Notes under the pieces: generated by a model
What the model was told of the DNA's origin: nothing
Seen by the model: only the letters and a program-made list of their open reading frames with translations
Databases searched by the model: none
Source of the DNA: Tillandsia leiboldiana
Taxonomy: Eukaryota; Streptophyta; Magnoliopsida; Poales; Bromeliaceae
DNA: 64,000 nucleotides
Reading direction: 5' to 3'
Assembly (NCBI GenBank): GCA_029204045.2
Contig: CM055065.1
Location: 6,835,764 to 6,899,763 of the forward strand
Position numbers and translations under genes: made by a program
Shown here: piece by piece, positions 52,354 through 64,000 of the stretch
Layout of the letters: the number at the start of each line of letters is the position of its first letter
Position numbering within the stretch: the first letter of the stretch is position 1

Positions 52354-52666
52354 CTATCTATTGTTCCACAATTGGTTTGTGATCATTGTGCGAAGGGCAT
52401 CACCTCGCCGAGACTCATCTGAGCCAAAAGAAGGTGCTGATTCATTTTCGTGGTCGTCCGTGGGCATTGGGTCCATTTGCATGTTGAAGTACCTATCGGT
52501 CCCTTGGTTCCTCTTGATGAAATTGTATATCACACAACATGCAAGTGCAATGCGACGCTGCACATTATATGGATATGGTGTTGGTTGTCGAAGTACCTTG
52601 AATCGCCTTTTGAGAATTCCAAAAGCTTTCTCAATAACATTTCTCAATTGATTGCTCCAACCATGA
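52354..52666 (-). pseudogene. PIF/Harbinger transposase C-terminal exon, unit D (best preserved)
   Basis: The minus-strand frame reads NQLRNVIEKAFGILKRRF, KVLRQPTPYPYNVQRR, LACCVIYNFIKR and RRGDALRTMITNQLW to a stop at 52354. This is the C-terminal catalytic part of a PIF/Harbinger DDE transposase; the Glu in NVIEK is the expected third acid. An AG before the HGWSNQLRN codons could be a splice acceptor, but upstream exons with the two Asp residues are not found in the following 2.7 kb. It lacks the 13-bp deletion of units B and C. Confidence 0.82.
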
Positions 52667-52822
52667 CTACACGTAGTCCAAATGCAACTTTTATAATCCA
52701 ATTATATCAAAAGGCTGATTTCTATTGACTCAAGTAGTATGGCTAAAAAAAAAAAACACACCACGGTTATTCAAGTCCAACTGAGAAGGCATGAACTTGG
52801 TCTTAAGAACAAAAAATTATGG

Positions 52823-54910
52823 CAAGACTTATAGCATGTGTTGGCTCAGGTAATAAAGGCCCCAGGTATAAATAATGGCTGCAATAGCTTCCGTACTGCC
52901 TCCCAAACCATTCATCCCTGAATCTCTATTGCTCATCACTGCCTCCCAACAATTCACAAGTTTGAACAACTCGATATGTTACAGGATTTCAGCACAATAA
53001 TGAAGAACAAACTAGTTAACAAAACTGTAACACAAAAGAACCATAACTGCAGGTTAACTACATATCGGCATAACTACATAACTGCAGGTTTGAAACAATC
53101 AAGTCATATAGGAAACTACAAATTAAAATATGCATAGGAGAGTATAGGAGAGTATGTTAATTAAGAACATGTCATATAGGAGAGTATGTAACCAGTTAAT
53201 TAGCTGAGTAACATAACAGCACTGCATAACAAGATTCTAGCACTATTCAAGCACAAAAAAGTAATTCCAACACAAACTAGTTATATGAGACCACAATAAC
53301 CAAGCTAAGAAGAAAAAACTGCACAATAGGAGACTTTCAGTTAAGAAAAAACTATTTAATTAAGAACATGTCATATAGGAGAGTATTTAACCAGTTAATT
53401 AGCTGAGTAAGATAATTTTTCTGCATAACAGGAGTCCATCACAATTGAAGCACAATTCAATCACAAAAAAACTACAAGTTAAAAACTGCATTAAGTTTCA
53501 GGTGATGAGCAATAGAGATTCAGCATTAATTTTCCCGTAGATGTACATCCTATAGTTTTGTTAAAAACTGCCTATAGAGATTCAGCATTAAGTTTCATGG
53601 GATATATCCCAGTCAACTAACAAAACTGCCTATAGAGATTCAGCATTAAGTTTCAGGGAATGTATTCCAGCACAATTAAGCAATTCCAGCACAATTACAA
53701 CACAATCAGTTAACTACATAACTGCAGGTAAAGTACATAATCAGTTAATTACATAAATGTAGGAAAATTATGAACCTTGTAATTGTCCCTCGCCTCAATT
53801 TTCATTAAATGTTGGAGAAATGTTAAGTACATAACTGCAGGTTTGAAGAGGGAAAGTTGATAACATGTGTTGGCTCAAATAATAAAGGTCCCATGTATAA
53901 ATGGTGGCTGCAATAGAGCTTCCCTACTGCCTCCTAAACCATTCACCCATGAATCTCTATTGCTCATCACTGCCAATCAGCACAATTCCAGCATAATAAG
54001 GCACTTCCAGCACAATTACAGCACAATTCTAGCACAATTCCAGCATAATTCCAGGGTAAATAGGCTTATTTGTCATATAGGAGACTATGTAGGGAAGCAA
54101 GAATCATGAGCATCGAAAAAACTGAATAAGTATAACTGTATGTTAAAAACTGCATAATAACAATACTGCATAACTGTAAATCTGCAGTTTAACTGTAAAT
54201 CAAAACTGCATACTAACAAAACTGCATAACTATAAATCAAAACTAGATAAAAAAACTGCATAACAAAACAACTTATCAAGTACAGGTTTGATACATGTAT
54301 TGGCTCAGGTAATAAAGGCCCCAGGAAAAAAAATGGTGGATGCAATAGCTTCCCTACTGCCTCCCAAACCACTCACCCCTCAATCTATATTGCTCATCGC
54401 TGCCGATCAGCACAATTCCAGCACAATTACAGCACAATTCTAGCACAATTCCAGCATAATTCCAGCACAATCAAAAGGATAACATTAGGCTAAGAAATTC
54501 CAGCATAACTGTAAAACTAAGAAACTACAGGGAAGCAAGAATCATGTCATATAAGAGACTATGTAACCAAACTAAGAAATTCCAGCAGAAAAACTGTATA
54601 ACTGTAACTGTATATTAAAAACTGCATAATAGCAAGACTGCATAACTATAAATCTGCAGTTTAACTGTAAATCAAAACTGCATAACTGCATAGTAACAAA
54701 ACTGCATACTAAAAAAACTGCATAACTGTAAATCAAAACTACATAAGAAAACTAGATAAGAAAACTGCATAACAAAACAGCTTATCAAGTACAAGTTTGA
54801 TATATGTGTTGGCTCAGGTAATAAAGGCCCCAGGAAAAAAAAAAATGGTGGATGCAATAGCTTCCTTACCGCCTCCCAAATCATTCACCCCTGAATCTAT
54901 ATTGCTCACC
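52823..54910. repeat. Dispersed ~115-bp block (4 copies) and short-period repeats
   Basis: A block starting near GTTGGCTCAGGTAATAAAGG and ending CTATTGCTCATC occurs at about 52840, 53868, 54298 and 54815; units B and C have only one copy (16968, 36661). Between copies lie AGCACAATTCCAGCACAATT arrays, AACTGCATAACTGTAAATC arrays, and AGAGATTCAGCATTAA three times (53513, 53576, 53633). No gene is seen. Confidence 0.75.
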
Positions 54911-54929
54911 TAGTGCCCTCATCTAGGAC

Positions 54930-55235
54930 GATGTGGGAGGAGGAAGGTAGGTGTGCGGCATTAACGAAGAATGGCATTTTTTCCAACCTTTTGCCACTGG
55001 GATCAGCTCGGAAGGAGATGGCGTCCGACACGAGGAAGCAAGAGATCAGGCATTAACGAAGGGCGATGTGGGAGGAGGAAGGTAGGTGTGCAGCATTAAC
55101 GAAGAAAACCATTTTTTCCAACTTTTTGCCACTAGGATCAGCTCGGAAGAAGATGGCGTCCGACATGAGGAAGTTAGGGCATTAACGAAGGGCGATTCGG
55201 GAGAAGGAAGGTGGGTGCGCGGGCATTAACGAATG
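54930..55235. repeat. ~135-bp tandem repeat, about 2.3 copies
   Basis: GCGATGTGGGAGGAGGAAGG and GCATTAACGAAG recur, with GGGATCAGCTCGGAAGGAGA inside each unit. GC-rich relative to its surroundings. No coding frame is supported. Confidence 0.8.
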
Positions 55236-55371
55236 GGGGAAGGGGGGATTTTTTTCGAGCTTTGCCCCTGGGATAAACAGCGGAATTAAGCAATTCCGCT
55301 GGTCCCTGGGAATATCTATTGACGGGTTATCCTTGGATAATCCGTTAAGAGTGGGATATTTAAAATTCACT

Positions 55372-56115
55372 TTTTACTTTATTTGTTACAATGATTTTTA
55401 AATTTTGATACTAATTAATTAGTACACCAAAGCGCAAAAGTAAGCATCAATAATAATAAATTAATAACAATATTATTTATATATAATCTTAATATTTTAT
55501 TAAAGTTTAATTCAAATTAGCTCAAAATAATTTTGAGTCATTCCAAATTAATTTTAAGCTCACATCAAACTAAATTATACCAACTTATTTTAATTTGAGT
55601 TAGACATGAGCTGACTTAATTATTTTCGATTCGATCTCGAACAGATTCCGAATGAGGTGGTAAGAGAGAGTCAAAAAAATAATAATAATAAATAAAAAAT
55701 TGCCCTCAATCCATTCTAATACACTAAAAAATAGAAAGGTGGAAGACCTCTTTCTTCTTTAAATTCGTCCTTATATGTCAAAAATCTGCTAAAAATTTAT
55801 TTCGGTACCGTCTCGTTTTGAATAAAATGATAGTGAGATTAACAAATTAAATAAAATCCAATCATGCCTCACATTGGATTCGCTATGGGGGTGTTTGGTT
55901 GGCAGTAAAATATATCAAAAATTATTTTTTTGCGTGTTTACTTGGTCGTAAATTTTTTTTTTCAAAAAATTAATTTCACAGAATCAAATAAATATAATTT
56001 TTTTTTTCAAATAAATAAATATTAATAAAAAATATTTTTATTATCATACTTTTTTATTGTACATATAGCACAATCACTTTATAATTTCAAGCATAACTTA
56101 AAAAATAAAATTTTA
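55372..56115. repeat. Rearranged fragment of the duplication unit (homologous to ~14485-15227)
   Basis: Collinear with the AT-rich noncoding block just before the PIF insertion site in the other units (shared AGTACACC/AGTACATC, GTAAGCATCAATAATAATAA and TTATTTCGGTACCGTCTCG). More diverged than any other copy. Ends at AAAATTTTAAT, where the GC-ended segment starts. Noncoding. Confidence 0.8.
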
Positions 56116-56212
56116 ATCGTGACATTTACACCCCGTTTGGTTTGGGTACAAAGGGAGACCCAAACACTATTGGGTTAAAGGGGGGAATAGGCTGGTACAC
56201 CTATTCCCCCCC

Positions 56213-56252
56213 TTACCGGGTTGTCCCGTTCAAAACCGGGACAACCCGGTAA
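56213..56252. repeat. Perfect inverted repeat, 16-bp arms
   Basis: TTACCGGGTTGTCCCG and its exact complement flank an 8-base loop. Surrounded by CCCCCC and GGGGGG runs, like the ends of the transposon at 22947-24223. Confidence 0.95.
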
Positions 56253-56454
56253 CAGGGGGGGATTTCGGTTCCCCCCCTCCCCCGCGAACAAGCCCGAACA
56301 AGGCCAGCGCTCCCCCTTGTTCACTGTGCCCCTGTAAGATTCCTGCCCCTGCACGACTCCCGAGCTCCTTCTCTTTCCCTTTCCTCTCGCTCCTTGCTTC
56401 TTCTTCCTTCCCCCAAGCCCCATCTTCTTCCTTCCCCCAAGTCCTATCTCAAGG

Positions 56455-57095
56455 TTGCTCGATCTGCGTCCGGTTGCGATATGCTCCCCCGTACCTCCTC
56501 GTCGTCGCCTGAGGTTGCCCGTTCTGCTCCTTTTTACATCTCGTGGCCCGAGGTTGCCCGATCTGTGGGTTTGTTAAGGCCGGCCTTCGTGTTTGCGTCC
56601 GGTTGCGATCTGCTCCCCGATACCTCCTCGTCGTCGCCCGAGGTTGCCCGATCTGCTCCTTTTTACATCTCTTGGCCCGAGGTTGCCCGATCATAACGGT
56701 TTGTTGAGGTCGGCCGTCGTGCTTGCGTCCGGTTGCGATCTACTCTCCCGTACCTCCTCCTCGTCGCCCGAGGTAACCCTTTCACCCTTTTACTCACCTT
56801 GGCCCGAGGTTGACCCATCTGTGGGTTTGTTGAGGGCAGCCTTCGTGCTTGCGTCCGGTTGCGATCTGCTCCTTTTACTCACCTTGGCCCGAGGTTGACC
56901 CGTCTGTGGGTTTGTTGAGGCCGGCCTTCGTGCTTCCGTCCGGTTGCGTTCTGTTCCCCCGTACCTCCTTGTCGTCGCCCGAGGTTGCCCGATCTGCTCA
57001 TTTTCCTCGTCATCGCCCGAGGTTGACCCATCTGTGGGTTTGTTGAGGCCAGGCTTCGTGCTTGCGTCCGGTTGCGATCTGCTCCCCTGCGGTTT
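56455..57095. repeat. GC-rich minisatellite, units of ~100-130 bp
   Basis: At least five diverged units contain GCGTCCGGTTGCGATCTGCT, TACCTCCTCGTCGTCGCCC, GAGGTTGCCCGATCTG and GGGTTTGTTGAGGCCGGCC. Unit length varies by internal deletion. Frames of up to about 100 codons run through it on both strands because the repeat lacks stops; none is supported as a protein. It lies 0.7-1.3 kb upstream of the Myb-like gene. Confidence 0.85.
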
Positions 57096-57535
57096 TCATC
57101 GTCACGGCCGTCCCTCCTGTTTCTGGCCTTGAAGGTGCACCCTCCACTTTACTGTTGTATCTGGTTGTCTCTGTTTGCCTCGATTGTTGTTTACATGAGT
57201 TTGGGTTCACCTCTATATCATATATGCCATGCTTAAATCTGTGTTGCCGCTTGGCTCTCATGATAAATGACTTTGCTATGTCATAACATACACTATATTT
57301 GTTGGCTGCGAGATATGAATGTTTGAACGGTAAAGTGGCTGATTCAAGTAAAATTTAGGCGATGATGACGGTTGCCATAGGCATTTGATGGATGGCATGG
57401 ATTTACAATCCACTACAACCCCATGCTTGTTGGAAACCACTTGAGCCCGTGTACATAACAATGCACTATTCCAATTATGTGCAAACAAGAACAATTTGTA
57501 AGAATCGCATATTTCGTATGCCGCTACTGAGATTT

Positions 57536-57715
57536 TTTTATGCCAACTATGTTATGCAATTCCATATTTGAATGCCAATTATATTATGCAATTCCATATT
57601 TTTATGCCAATTATGTTATGCAATTCTATATTTTTTATGCCAATTATGTTATGCAATTCCAATTATGTTATGCCAATTATGTGTTGATGTTATTTATGCC
57701 AATTATGCTATGACC
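57536..57715. repeat. ~32-bp tandem repeat, about 5 copies
   Basis: TATGCCAATTATGTTATGCA followed by ATTCCATATTT recurs with slightly varying period. Noncoding, just upstream of the Myb-like gene. Confidence 0.85.
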
Positions 57716-57792
57716 TTTTATATTTATTCAGCAAACCTGAATTTTTAGTCTCACATGAAAAAGATATAAAGAAGTACGTACATTAACTACAG

Positions 57793-58959
57793 ATGCGTCC
57801 TTTTATGAAAATATTTAATGCCGCTCAAACCAGTCGAGCAGACTTGGAGAACCCCCAAGGCAATATAGTTGCAAAAGAAGGTGGAAGCAGATCTCGCGCC
57901 CAAGTGTGGACGCGTACACCGAATTGGACCGAAACAATGGATGCATGTCTGTTATCGTTGCTGACTGAGGAACACACCTTAGGCAACAACGTTAATGGAT
58001 CTTTCACTAACCTTGCTTGGGTTAGGATTGTTAGCGAAATAAATAGTAGAAATAACTTAAACCTAACCAAGGATCAAGTAAAGAATTGCCTGAAAGTTCT
58101 GAAGCGTACATTTACGTTGTACCGCTGCTTGGTAAACAAGAGCGGGTGGGGATGGGACTATGTCCTCAACATTCCCATGGCTGGCGATAGTGCTGACTGG
58201 GAGGCCGTGATCGCAGTAACGTGAATTCATTTCGCTTTCAACAAATTATTACCGAATAGATTCCTTATTGCTTTTCTAATGTAATTAACCTATGTCCAGA
58301 AAAATCCCGCTTATGGCAAATGTAGGGATAAGTCATTTCCTCCGTATAAGGATCTTGAGTTCCTTATGGAGAAGACTACCGCAACCGGAAGATATGGTTT
58401 TTCTTCTATAATGCCGCCCACCATAGCCATAGTTAGCTCCTCCTCATTATCCCCTGGTGAGGACGATACTATAATAGCATCAAGATTGTCAGGATTATAT
58501 CTCTTACCGAGTCCATTTGAAACAGGGTCATCTGGGGCACCTATGACTGATTTTATGAGAGGTACACACACGTCAAGGTCACCTAGCCCTCACCCTACAA
58601 ACAAAAATACAAGTGGGTCTAGGCATAGTTCGGCAGGGAAAAGGCCTCGTTCCCCACTACCTGACACTACCCAACGAACTCCTCGTTCATCAACCGGTAG
58701 ACGAAGAAAGAAAACTGAAGGCATCACTGAAGTCGTTGCAGAGATGGTACAGCTTGGAAAAGATAAGTTAGATATAGTACGACATATGTATAATAAGGAT
58801 TTTGAAGCTCGACAATCTGTTTCGAGCATCGAGGATTGTATGACCCGAATATATTCTCTGCCGGGGCTCACAAGTGAACAGATTTTGACTGCCGGTGACC
58901 ACTATTTATTTGAGTATGCCGCGGGATTCATGTCAATGTTTGATATTAATTTCTTTTAA
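57793..58959 (+). CDS. Myb/SANT-like DNA-binding protein (Harbinger-associated type), two exons
   Basis: Exon 1 is 57793-58215 (141 codons). A GT-AG intron (58216-58299) follows, and exon 2 is 58300-58959, giving about 360 residues with no disabling mutation. Residues 45-177 match the Myb/SANT-like domain (Pfam Myb_DNA-bind_3): NWTETMDACLL, AWVRIVSEIN, KNCLKVLKRTF, the SGWGWD tryptophans, DWEAVI, and after the splice KNPAYGKCRDKSFPPYKDLE. A Ser/Pro-rich linker with a basic GRRRKK cluster (about 274-279, possible nuclear signal) leads to a helical C-terminus. Such proteins occur in plant L10-interacting-MYB relatives and as the DNA-binding partner of PIF/Harbinger transposases. The second reading is favoured by context; no intact transposase is nearby. 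ATG 57793 follows a possible acceptor (CTACAG), so an upstream exon cannot be excluded. Confidence 0.8.
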
Positions 58960-59092
58960 TAGTCAATGCTTAATTTCGCAGTTGACAGTTATGGAAGGAA
59001 ACAAAATCTCAATCATATTCTCAAAATAAACATTTTCTTGGTATATATTATTACGTTGTGCATATCACAATAAGACAGTTATAATATTTTTA

Positions 59093-59225
<133 letters not shown>

Positions 59226-59371
59226 CTTAATTTTGTTTTGCCAAATAATATTAGATGAATTTTACCACCAAATGAGCCCTAATAAGTATATTTGTTTTAG
59301 CAAAAAAAAAAAAAAATCTTGAGTATATTAGTTCAATTTTATTTTATTATTTTATTTTATTAATTGCTTGA

Positions 59372-60954
<1,583 letters not shown>

Positions 60955-61194
60955 TGTTAAGAATAGAAACTCACAGATGAAGAGTATTCAACAACTCTCA
61001 TGGAACCTTTTATTGAATAGACTTAGACTTATATAAAGTCTCTTACAAACTTAACAGAAAGAGAAAAACTTGCAAACTATTTAACTGCAACTAGAGAAAT
61101 TCGGAAATTCCAAACAAATAGCCTAAAGACTAGGACCTACTTAACACTTTATTCAAATATAATATCTTAACTGAATCCCTTAACTTTCCCTTCA
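60955..61194 (-). repeat. 3' LTR of the copia element
   Basis: Left end TGTTAAGAATAG breaks the unit homology. The right end is placed at CCCTTCA because the purine-rich tract on the complement directly follows. An alternative is 61146, where CTTAACA would pair with TGTTAAG. A TATATAAG box on the minus strand near 61030-61037 would fit an LTR promoter. The true end needs the other LTR. Confidence 0.6.
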
Positions 61195-61206
61195 TTCCCT
61201 CCCTTA
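61195..61206 (-). other. Polypurine tract of the copia element
   Basis: The complement reads TAAGGGAGGGAA between the stop of the polyprotein and the LTR, the expected site and composition for plus-strand priming. Confidence 0.65.
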
Positions 61207-61224
61207 AACTAATTACAGCTACAA

Positions 61225-63909
61225 CTAGTTTAATTCAGGAACTTGACAAATTCCTAATTGACTTCGAATCCTCTGAAATGTATCCAGTGTGAGGGGTTTT
61301 GTCATCACATCTGCCAGCTGATCTTTTGTTCCACAATAAACCAATTCAACAGCTCCTTCTCTTGTGAGATCACGGAGGAAATGAAAACGCACATCAATGT
61401 GCTTGCTTCGACCATGTAGCACGAGATTTTTTGATAACTTTATTGTGGAATTGTTATCACAAAAAATCGTAGTACACTTACTCTCTTTTAAACTTAGCTT
61501 CTCAATTATTCTCTTCATCCAAATGGCTTGACTGGCACAAGCAGCTGCAGCCACGAACTCTGCTTCTGTAGTCGAAAGTGTGACTATAGGTTGTTTTCTT
61601 GAGGACCAGGCCACAGCTCCAGATCCCAACATGAAAACATAACCTGATGTACTTTTTCTGTCTTCTATATCTCCTGCGTAGTCACTATCGGCATATCCAA
61701 TGAGATCTTCACACCCTCCCTTCTTGTAGAAGATTCCATGTCCAATAGTTCCTTTTAAGTACCTAAATATCCTCTTGGCTGTCATTAAATGCAACTCAGT
61801 CGGCTTGGCCATGTACCTGCTAATTAAGCTTACTGCAAACATTAAATCAGGCCTTGTAACTGTTAAATACATGAGGCATCCTACCATTTGCTTAAACGGA
61901 GTCTCATCAACATGAACTCCATTTTCATCTTTAAAAAGCTTACAACCTGGAACGATGGGATTATGAACTGAATTGCTGTTATCCATCCTAAACCTTTTTA
62001 ACACCTCCAAAGCATACTTCCTTTGACAGATATAAATCCCATCTGACCTCTGTAAAACTTCTATGCCAAGAAAAAACCTCATTCTCCCCAAATCAGTCAT
62101 ATCAAACTCTCTTAACATGGAATTTTTAAACTCATCAAACATTAATTCATCATTGCCTGTAAATATTAAATCATCAACATATAAACTGACAATGAGAATC
62201 TTACCTTCTGTGGTAGTTTTAATGAATAGTGTATGTTCGCTATAGCATTTCTCAAAACCTTCATCTTTGAAATGTGCTTCAATTCGACTGAACCAAGCTC
62301 GTGGAGCTTGTTTTAGTCCATATAGTGCTTTCTTCAACTTGTACACTTTTTGAGGACTACTTTCCAACTCATAACCCTTCGGCTGCTCCACATATACTTC
62401 TTCGTTAAGTTCCCCATGTAAGAAGGCAGACTTGACATCGAGTTGATAGAGGGTCCACCCTTTTTGAGCTGCTAAAGCCACAATCATTCTCACTGTGTCC
62501 ATTCTTGCAACTGGTGCAAATACTTCTGTGTAGTCTATCCCTTGCTGTTGCACATACCCCTTTGCCACCAAACGAGCTTTCAATTTATCCACTTCTCCAT
62601 TCTCCTTGAGTTTGGTTTTATAAACCCACTTCACTCCAATCTTCTTTGCCCCTTTAGGAAGATCAGTAAGTTCCCATGTATTATTTCTCTCTATAGCTTT
62701 AATCTCCATGTCCATAGCTGTCCTCCATTTGTCATGCTTCACTGCCTCTTCAAAATATATTGGATCTGTTGAAGCAAACAGAACTGAGTTAATACTTGCA
62801 ACTTCTTCTTCCGATTCTTCTGAAAGTCCTTCCCCAGTTACATAATCTCTCATCCACCTTGGAGGTCTTCTGTTTCTTCCTTCATAATTTTCAAGACTAC
62901 CACTTGACTCAACTGCTTCCTCTTCTCCACTTACTGCTTCCTCATTTTCTGCATTTATTGCTTCATTATCTTCTTCATCGTTCCATTCCAAATCAACCAT
63001 TATGTGTTCTTCATAACTCTTATCCCAATTCCAAGATTTTCCTTCCTCAAACACTACATCTCTACTAACTACAATCCTTTTTGCAGCTGGATCATAGAGT
63101 CGATATGCCTTAGACTCCTCACTCACTCCTAGTAACACACAAGCGAGGCTCTTTGCATCTAGTTTTTTCCTGCTTGCATCAGGAACATGTACATGTGCCA
63201 CACATCCAAAAACTCTAAAGTACTCAACTGAGGGTCTGTTTCCACTCCAAGCTTCTTCAGGTGTTTGATTTTTCACTGCCAATGTAGGACTCCTATTTAG
63301 AACATGTGTTGTCCAGTTCACTGCTTCTGGCCAAAAAGTCTTTGGAATCTTCCTTTCAGAGAGCATGCATCGAACCATGTTCATTATAGTTCGATTTTTC
63401 CTTTCAGATACTCCATTTTGCTGCGGAGTATAAGCTGCAGTCAATTGTCTCTTGATGCCATGCTCTGTGCAGAACTCATTGAACTCAAGTGATGTGAACT
63501 CCCCTCCTCGATCTGTTCTTAAGCATTTAATATATCCTCCTACTTCTTTCTCAACACAACTCTTAAAATATTTGAACATGTTTAATGCTTCAGATTTTTC
63601 TACTAAAAAATAAGTCCATGTTTTTCTTGTAAAGTCATCAATAAAGCATATAATGTACCTCTTCTTGCTATTAGAGATGGGAGAGATTGGTCCACAAAGA
63701 TCTGCATGAATGAGCTGAAGTCTTTCTGTGGCTCTCCAATTGCTCTTCTTTGGGATTGGATCTCTGTGTTGTTTGCCAATCATGCAGTTTGCACACACTG
63801 TTGTTGGAGTCTTGAATGTAGGCAGTCCACGTACCATCTTTTTAGATTGTAGAGTTGTCAACCCCTTGTAGCTCAAGTGTCCATAGCGACAATGCCATAA
63901 ATGTGCCAT
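61225..63909 (-). CDS. Ty1/copia Gag-Pol polyprotein, integrase-RT-RNase H part (894 codons)
   Basis: An open frame encoding the pol enzymes that copy the element's RNA and insert the cDNA. Domains in order from the first Met: integrase zinc motif H6-H11-C39-C42; integrase core with D70 (HADLCGP), D133 (RTDRGGEF) and E169 (NGVSERKN), D-E spacing 35; an acidic linker (about 300-370); copia RT (about 410-650) with DVKSAFLHGE and the YVDD site at 577-580; RNase H with YADSDYAGD (739-747), STTEAE (779-784) and FCDNN (816-820), ending ADVMTKPL. All catalytic residues are present. The Met at 63909 is not the true start: the frame continues upstream (QQSTCLYTSTQD) to a TAG at 63949-63951 and, beyond it, ANRMFVMIAKP in the same frame. 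The polyprotein is therefore interrupted before integrase. Complete copia polyproteins are usually 1300-1450 residues. Confidence 0.95.
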   Translation of the reverse strand: MAHLWHCRYGHLSYKGLTTLQSKKMVRGLPTFKTPTTVCANCMIGKQHRDPIPKKSNWRATERLQLIHADLCGPISPISNSKKRYIICFIDDFTRKTWTYFLVEKSEALNMFKYFKSCVEKEVGGYIKCLRTDRGGEFTSLEFNEFCTEHGIKRQLTAAYTPQQNGVSERKNRTIMNMVRCMLSERKIPKTFWPEAVNWTTHVLNRSPTLAVKNQTPEEAWSGNRPSVEYFRVFGCVAHVHVPDASRKKLDAKSLACVLLGVSEESKAYRLYDPAAKRIVVSRDVVFEEGKSWNWDKSYEEHIMVDLEWNDEEDNEAINAENEEAVSGEEEAVESSGSLENYEGRNRRPPRWMRDYVTGEGLSEESEEEVASINSVLFASTDPIYFEEAVKHDKWRTAMDMEIKAIERNNTWELTDLPKGAKKIGVKWVYKTKLKENGEVDKLKARLVAKGYVQQQGIDYTEVFAPVARMDTVRMIVALAAQKGWTLYQLDVKSAFLHGELNEEVYVEQPKGYELESSPQKVYKLKKALYGLKQAPRAWFSRIEAHFKDEGFEKCYSEHTLFIKTTTEGKILIVSLYVDDLIFTGNDELMFDEFKNSMLREFDMTDLGRMRFFLGIEVLQRSDGIYICQRKYALEVLKRFRMDNSNSVHNPIVPGCKLFKDENGVHVDETPFKQMVGCLMYLTVTRPDLMFAVSLISRYMAKPTELHLMTAKRIFRYLKGTIGHGIFYKKGGCEDLIGYADSDYAGDIEDRKSTSGYVFMLGSGAVAWSSRKQPIVTLSTTEAEFVAAAACASQAIWMKRIIEKLSLKESKCTTIFCDNNSTIKLSKNLVLHGRSKHIDVRFHFLRDLTREGAVELVYCGTKDQLADVMTKPLTLDTFQRIRSQLGICQVPELN

Positions 63910-64000
63910 ATCCTGTGTAGAGGTGTAAAGACAAGTGGACTGTTGTGCCTATGGTTTTGCTATCATCACAAACATTCGATTTGCTGACATTTCTGTGTGT

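Larger units (their letters stand above)
51531..55371 (-). mobile_element. PIF/Harbinger element, unit D, possibly to its far end
   Basis: Begins GGTATCGTTTGGTTCG after TTTAA and contains the best transposase tail. Past 53468, instead of the MULE, comes repetitive noncoding DNA. It ends near 55371, where sequence homologous to the unit (14485 onward) resumes. The last 120 bp contain CTTTGCCCCTGGGATAA and GGTTATCCTTGGATAATCC, subterminal-like motifs. A matching inverted GGTACCGTTTGG end is not visible, so the right limit is inferred. Confidence 0.45.
60955..64000 (-). mobile_element. Ty1/copia retrotransposon, minus strand, 3' portion (runs off the window)
   Basis: Left to right: 3' LTR (60955-61194 or shorter), polypurine tract, then the polyprotein gene reading leftward. 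Inserted in the A-rich tract of a unit fragment, just before the LINE remnant position. The 5' LTR, gag and protease lie beyond the window, so target duplication and LTR identity cannot be checked. Confidence 0.9.

Noticed and set aside
56394..57261. Serine/proline-rich frames in the GC-rich minisatellite
   Set aside because: Repeat translations open on both strands with no start context or domain; the repeat unit length is not kept in multiples of three.
62063..63492. Plus-strand frames opposite the copia polyprotein
   Set aside because: Shadows of the minus-strand pol frame, which carries all catalytic motifs.

Overview
This is plant nuclear DNA from repeat-rich, probably intergenic sequence. 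It is very AT-rich, and every recognisable protein belongs to a plant transposable-element family: Ty1/copia, L1-type LINE, Mutator/MULE, PIF/Harbinger and the Harbinger-associated Myb/SANT protein. Long (TA)n tracts and foldback MITEs are everywhere. The species cannot be fixed by reading; a monocot is possible but not shown. I see no ordinary host gene, tRNA or rRNA.

The main structure is a tandem segmental duplication with a unit of about 15.2 kb. Four copies can be followed: A (1499-10433, cut by a 100-N gap at 10434-10533), B (10534-24390, left end lost in the gap), C (28812-43994, complete, 15183 bp) and D (43995-53468, right part different). Rearranged pieces recur at 55372-56115 and 59440-60954. 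From left to right, a unit holds an LTR fragment, AT-rich degenerate repeats and microsatellites, a foldback MITE, a dead LINE ORF2 tail (minus strand), AT-rich noncoding DNA, and a PIF/Harbinger element with a transposase remnant (minus). Copies B and C continue into a MULE transposase pseudogene (minus) split by a small copia element, then a 1.2-1.3 kb non-autonomous transposon ending in palindromes, then MITEs up to the unit boundary.

The copies carry private insertions with clean target-site duplications and readable empty sites in sister copies. These are a hAT-like element (1593-2176) and a Mutator-type MITE (8432-8835) in A, a 4.4-kb solo-LTR-like element (24391-28811) after B, a 924-bp deletion replaced by 239 bp of LTR sequence in C, and two tandem MITEs (45694-46102) in D. 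They give a relative history: MULE decay, copia insertion into the MULE, duplication, then private insertions.

The right part differs. 53469-55371 is short-period repetitive DNA, probably the rest of the PIF element. 56128-59283 is a GC-rich-ended segment with an apparently intact two-exon Myb/SANT-like gene (57793-58959). 60955-64000 is a copia retrotransposon on the minus strand, with one LTR and 894 codons of integrase, reverse transcriptase and RNase H; an in-frame stop lies near the window edge. Apart from the Myb-like gene and the long copia frame, all coding remnants are broken.
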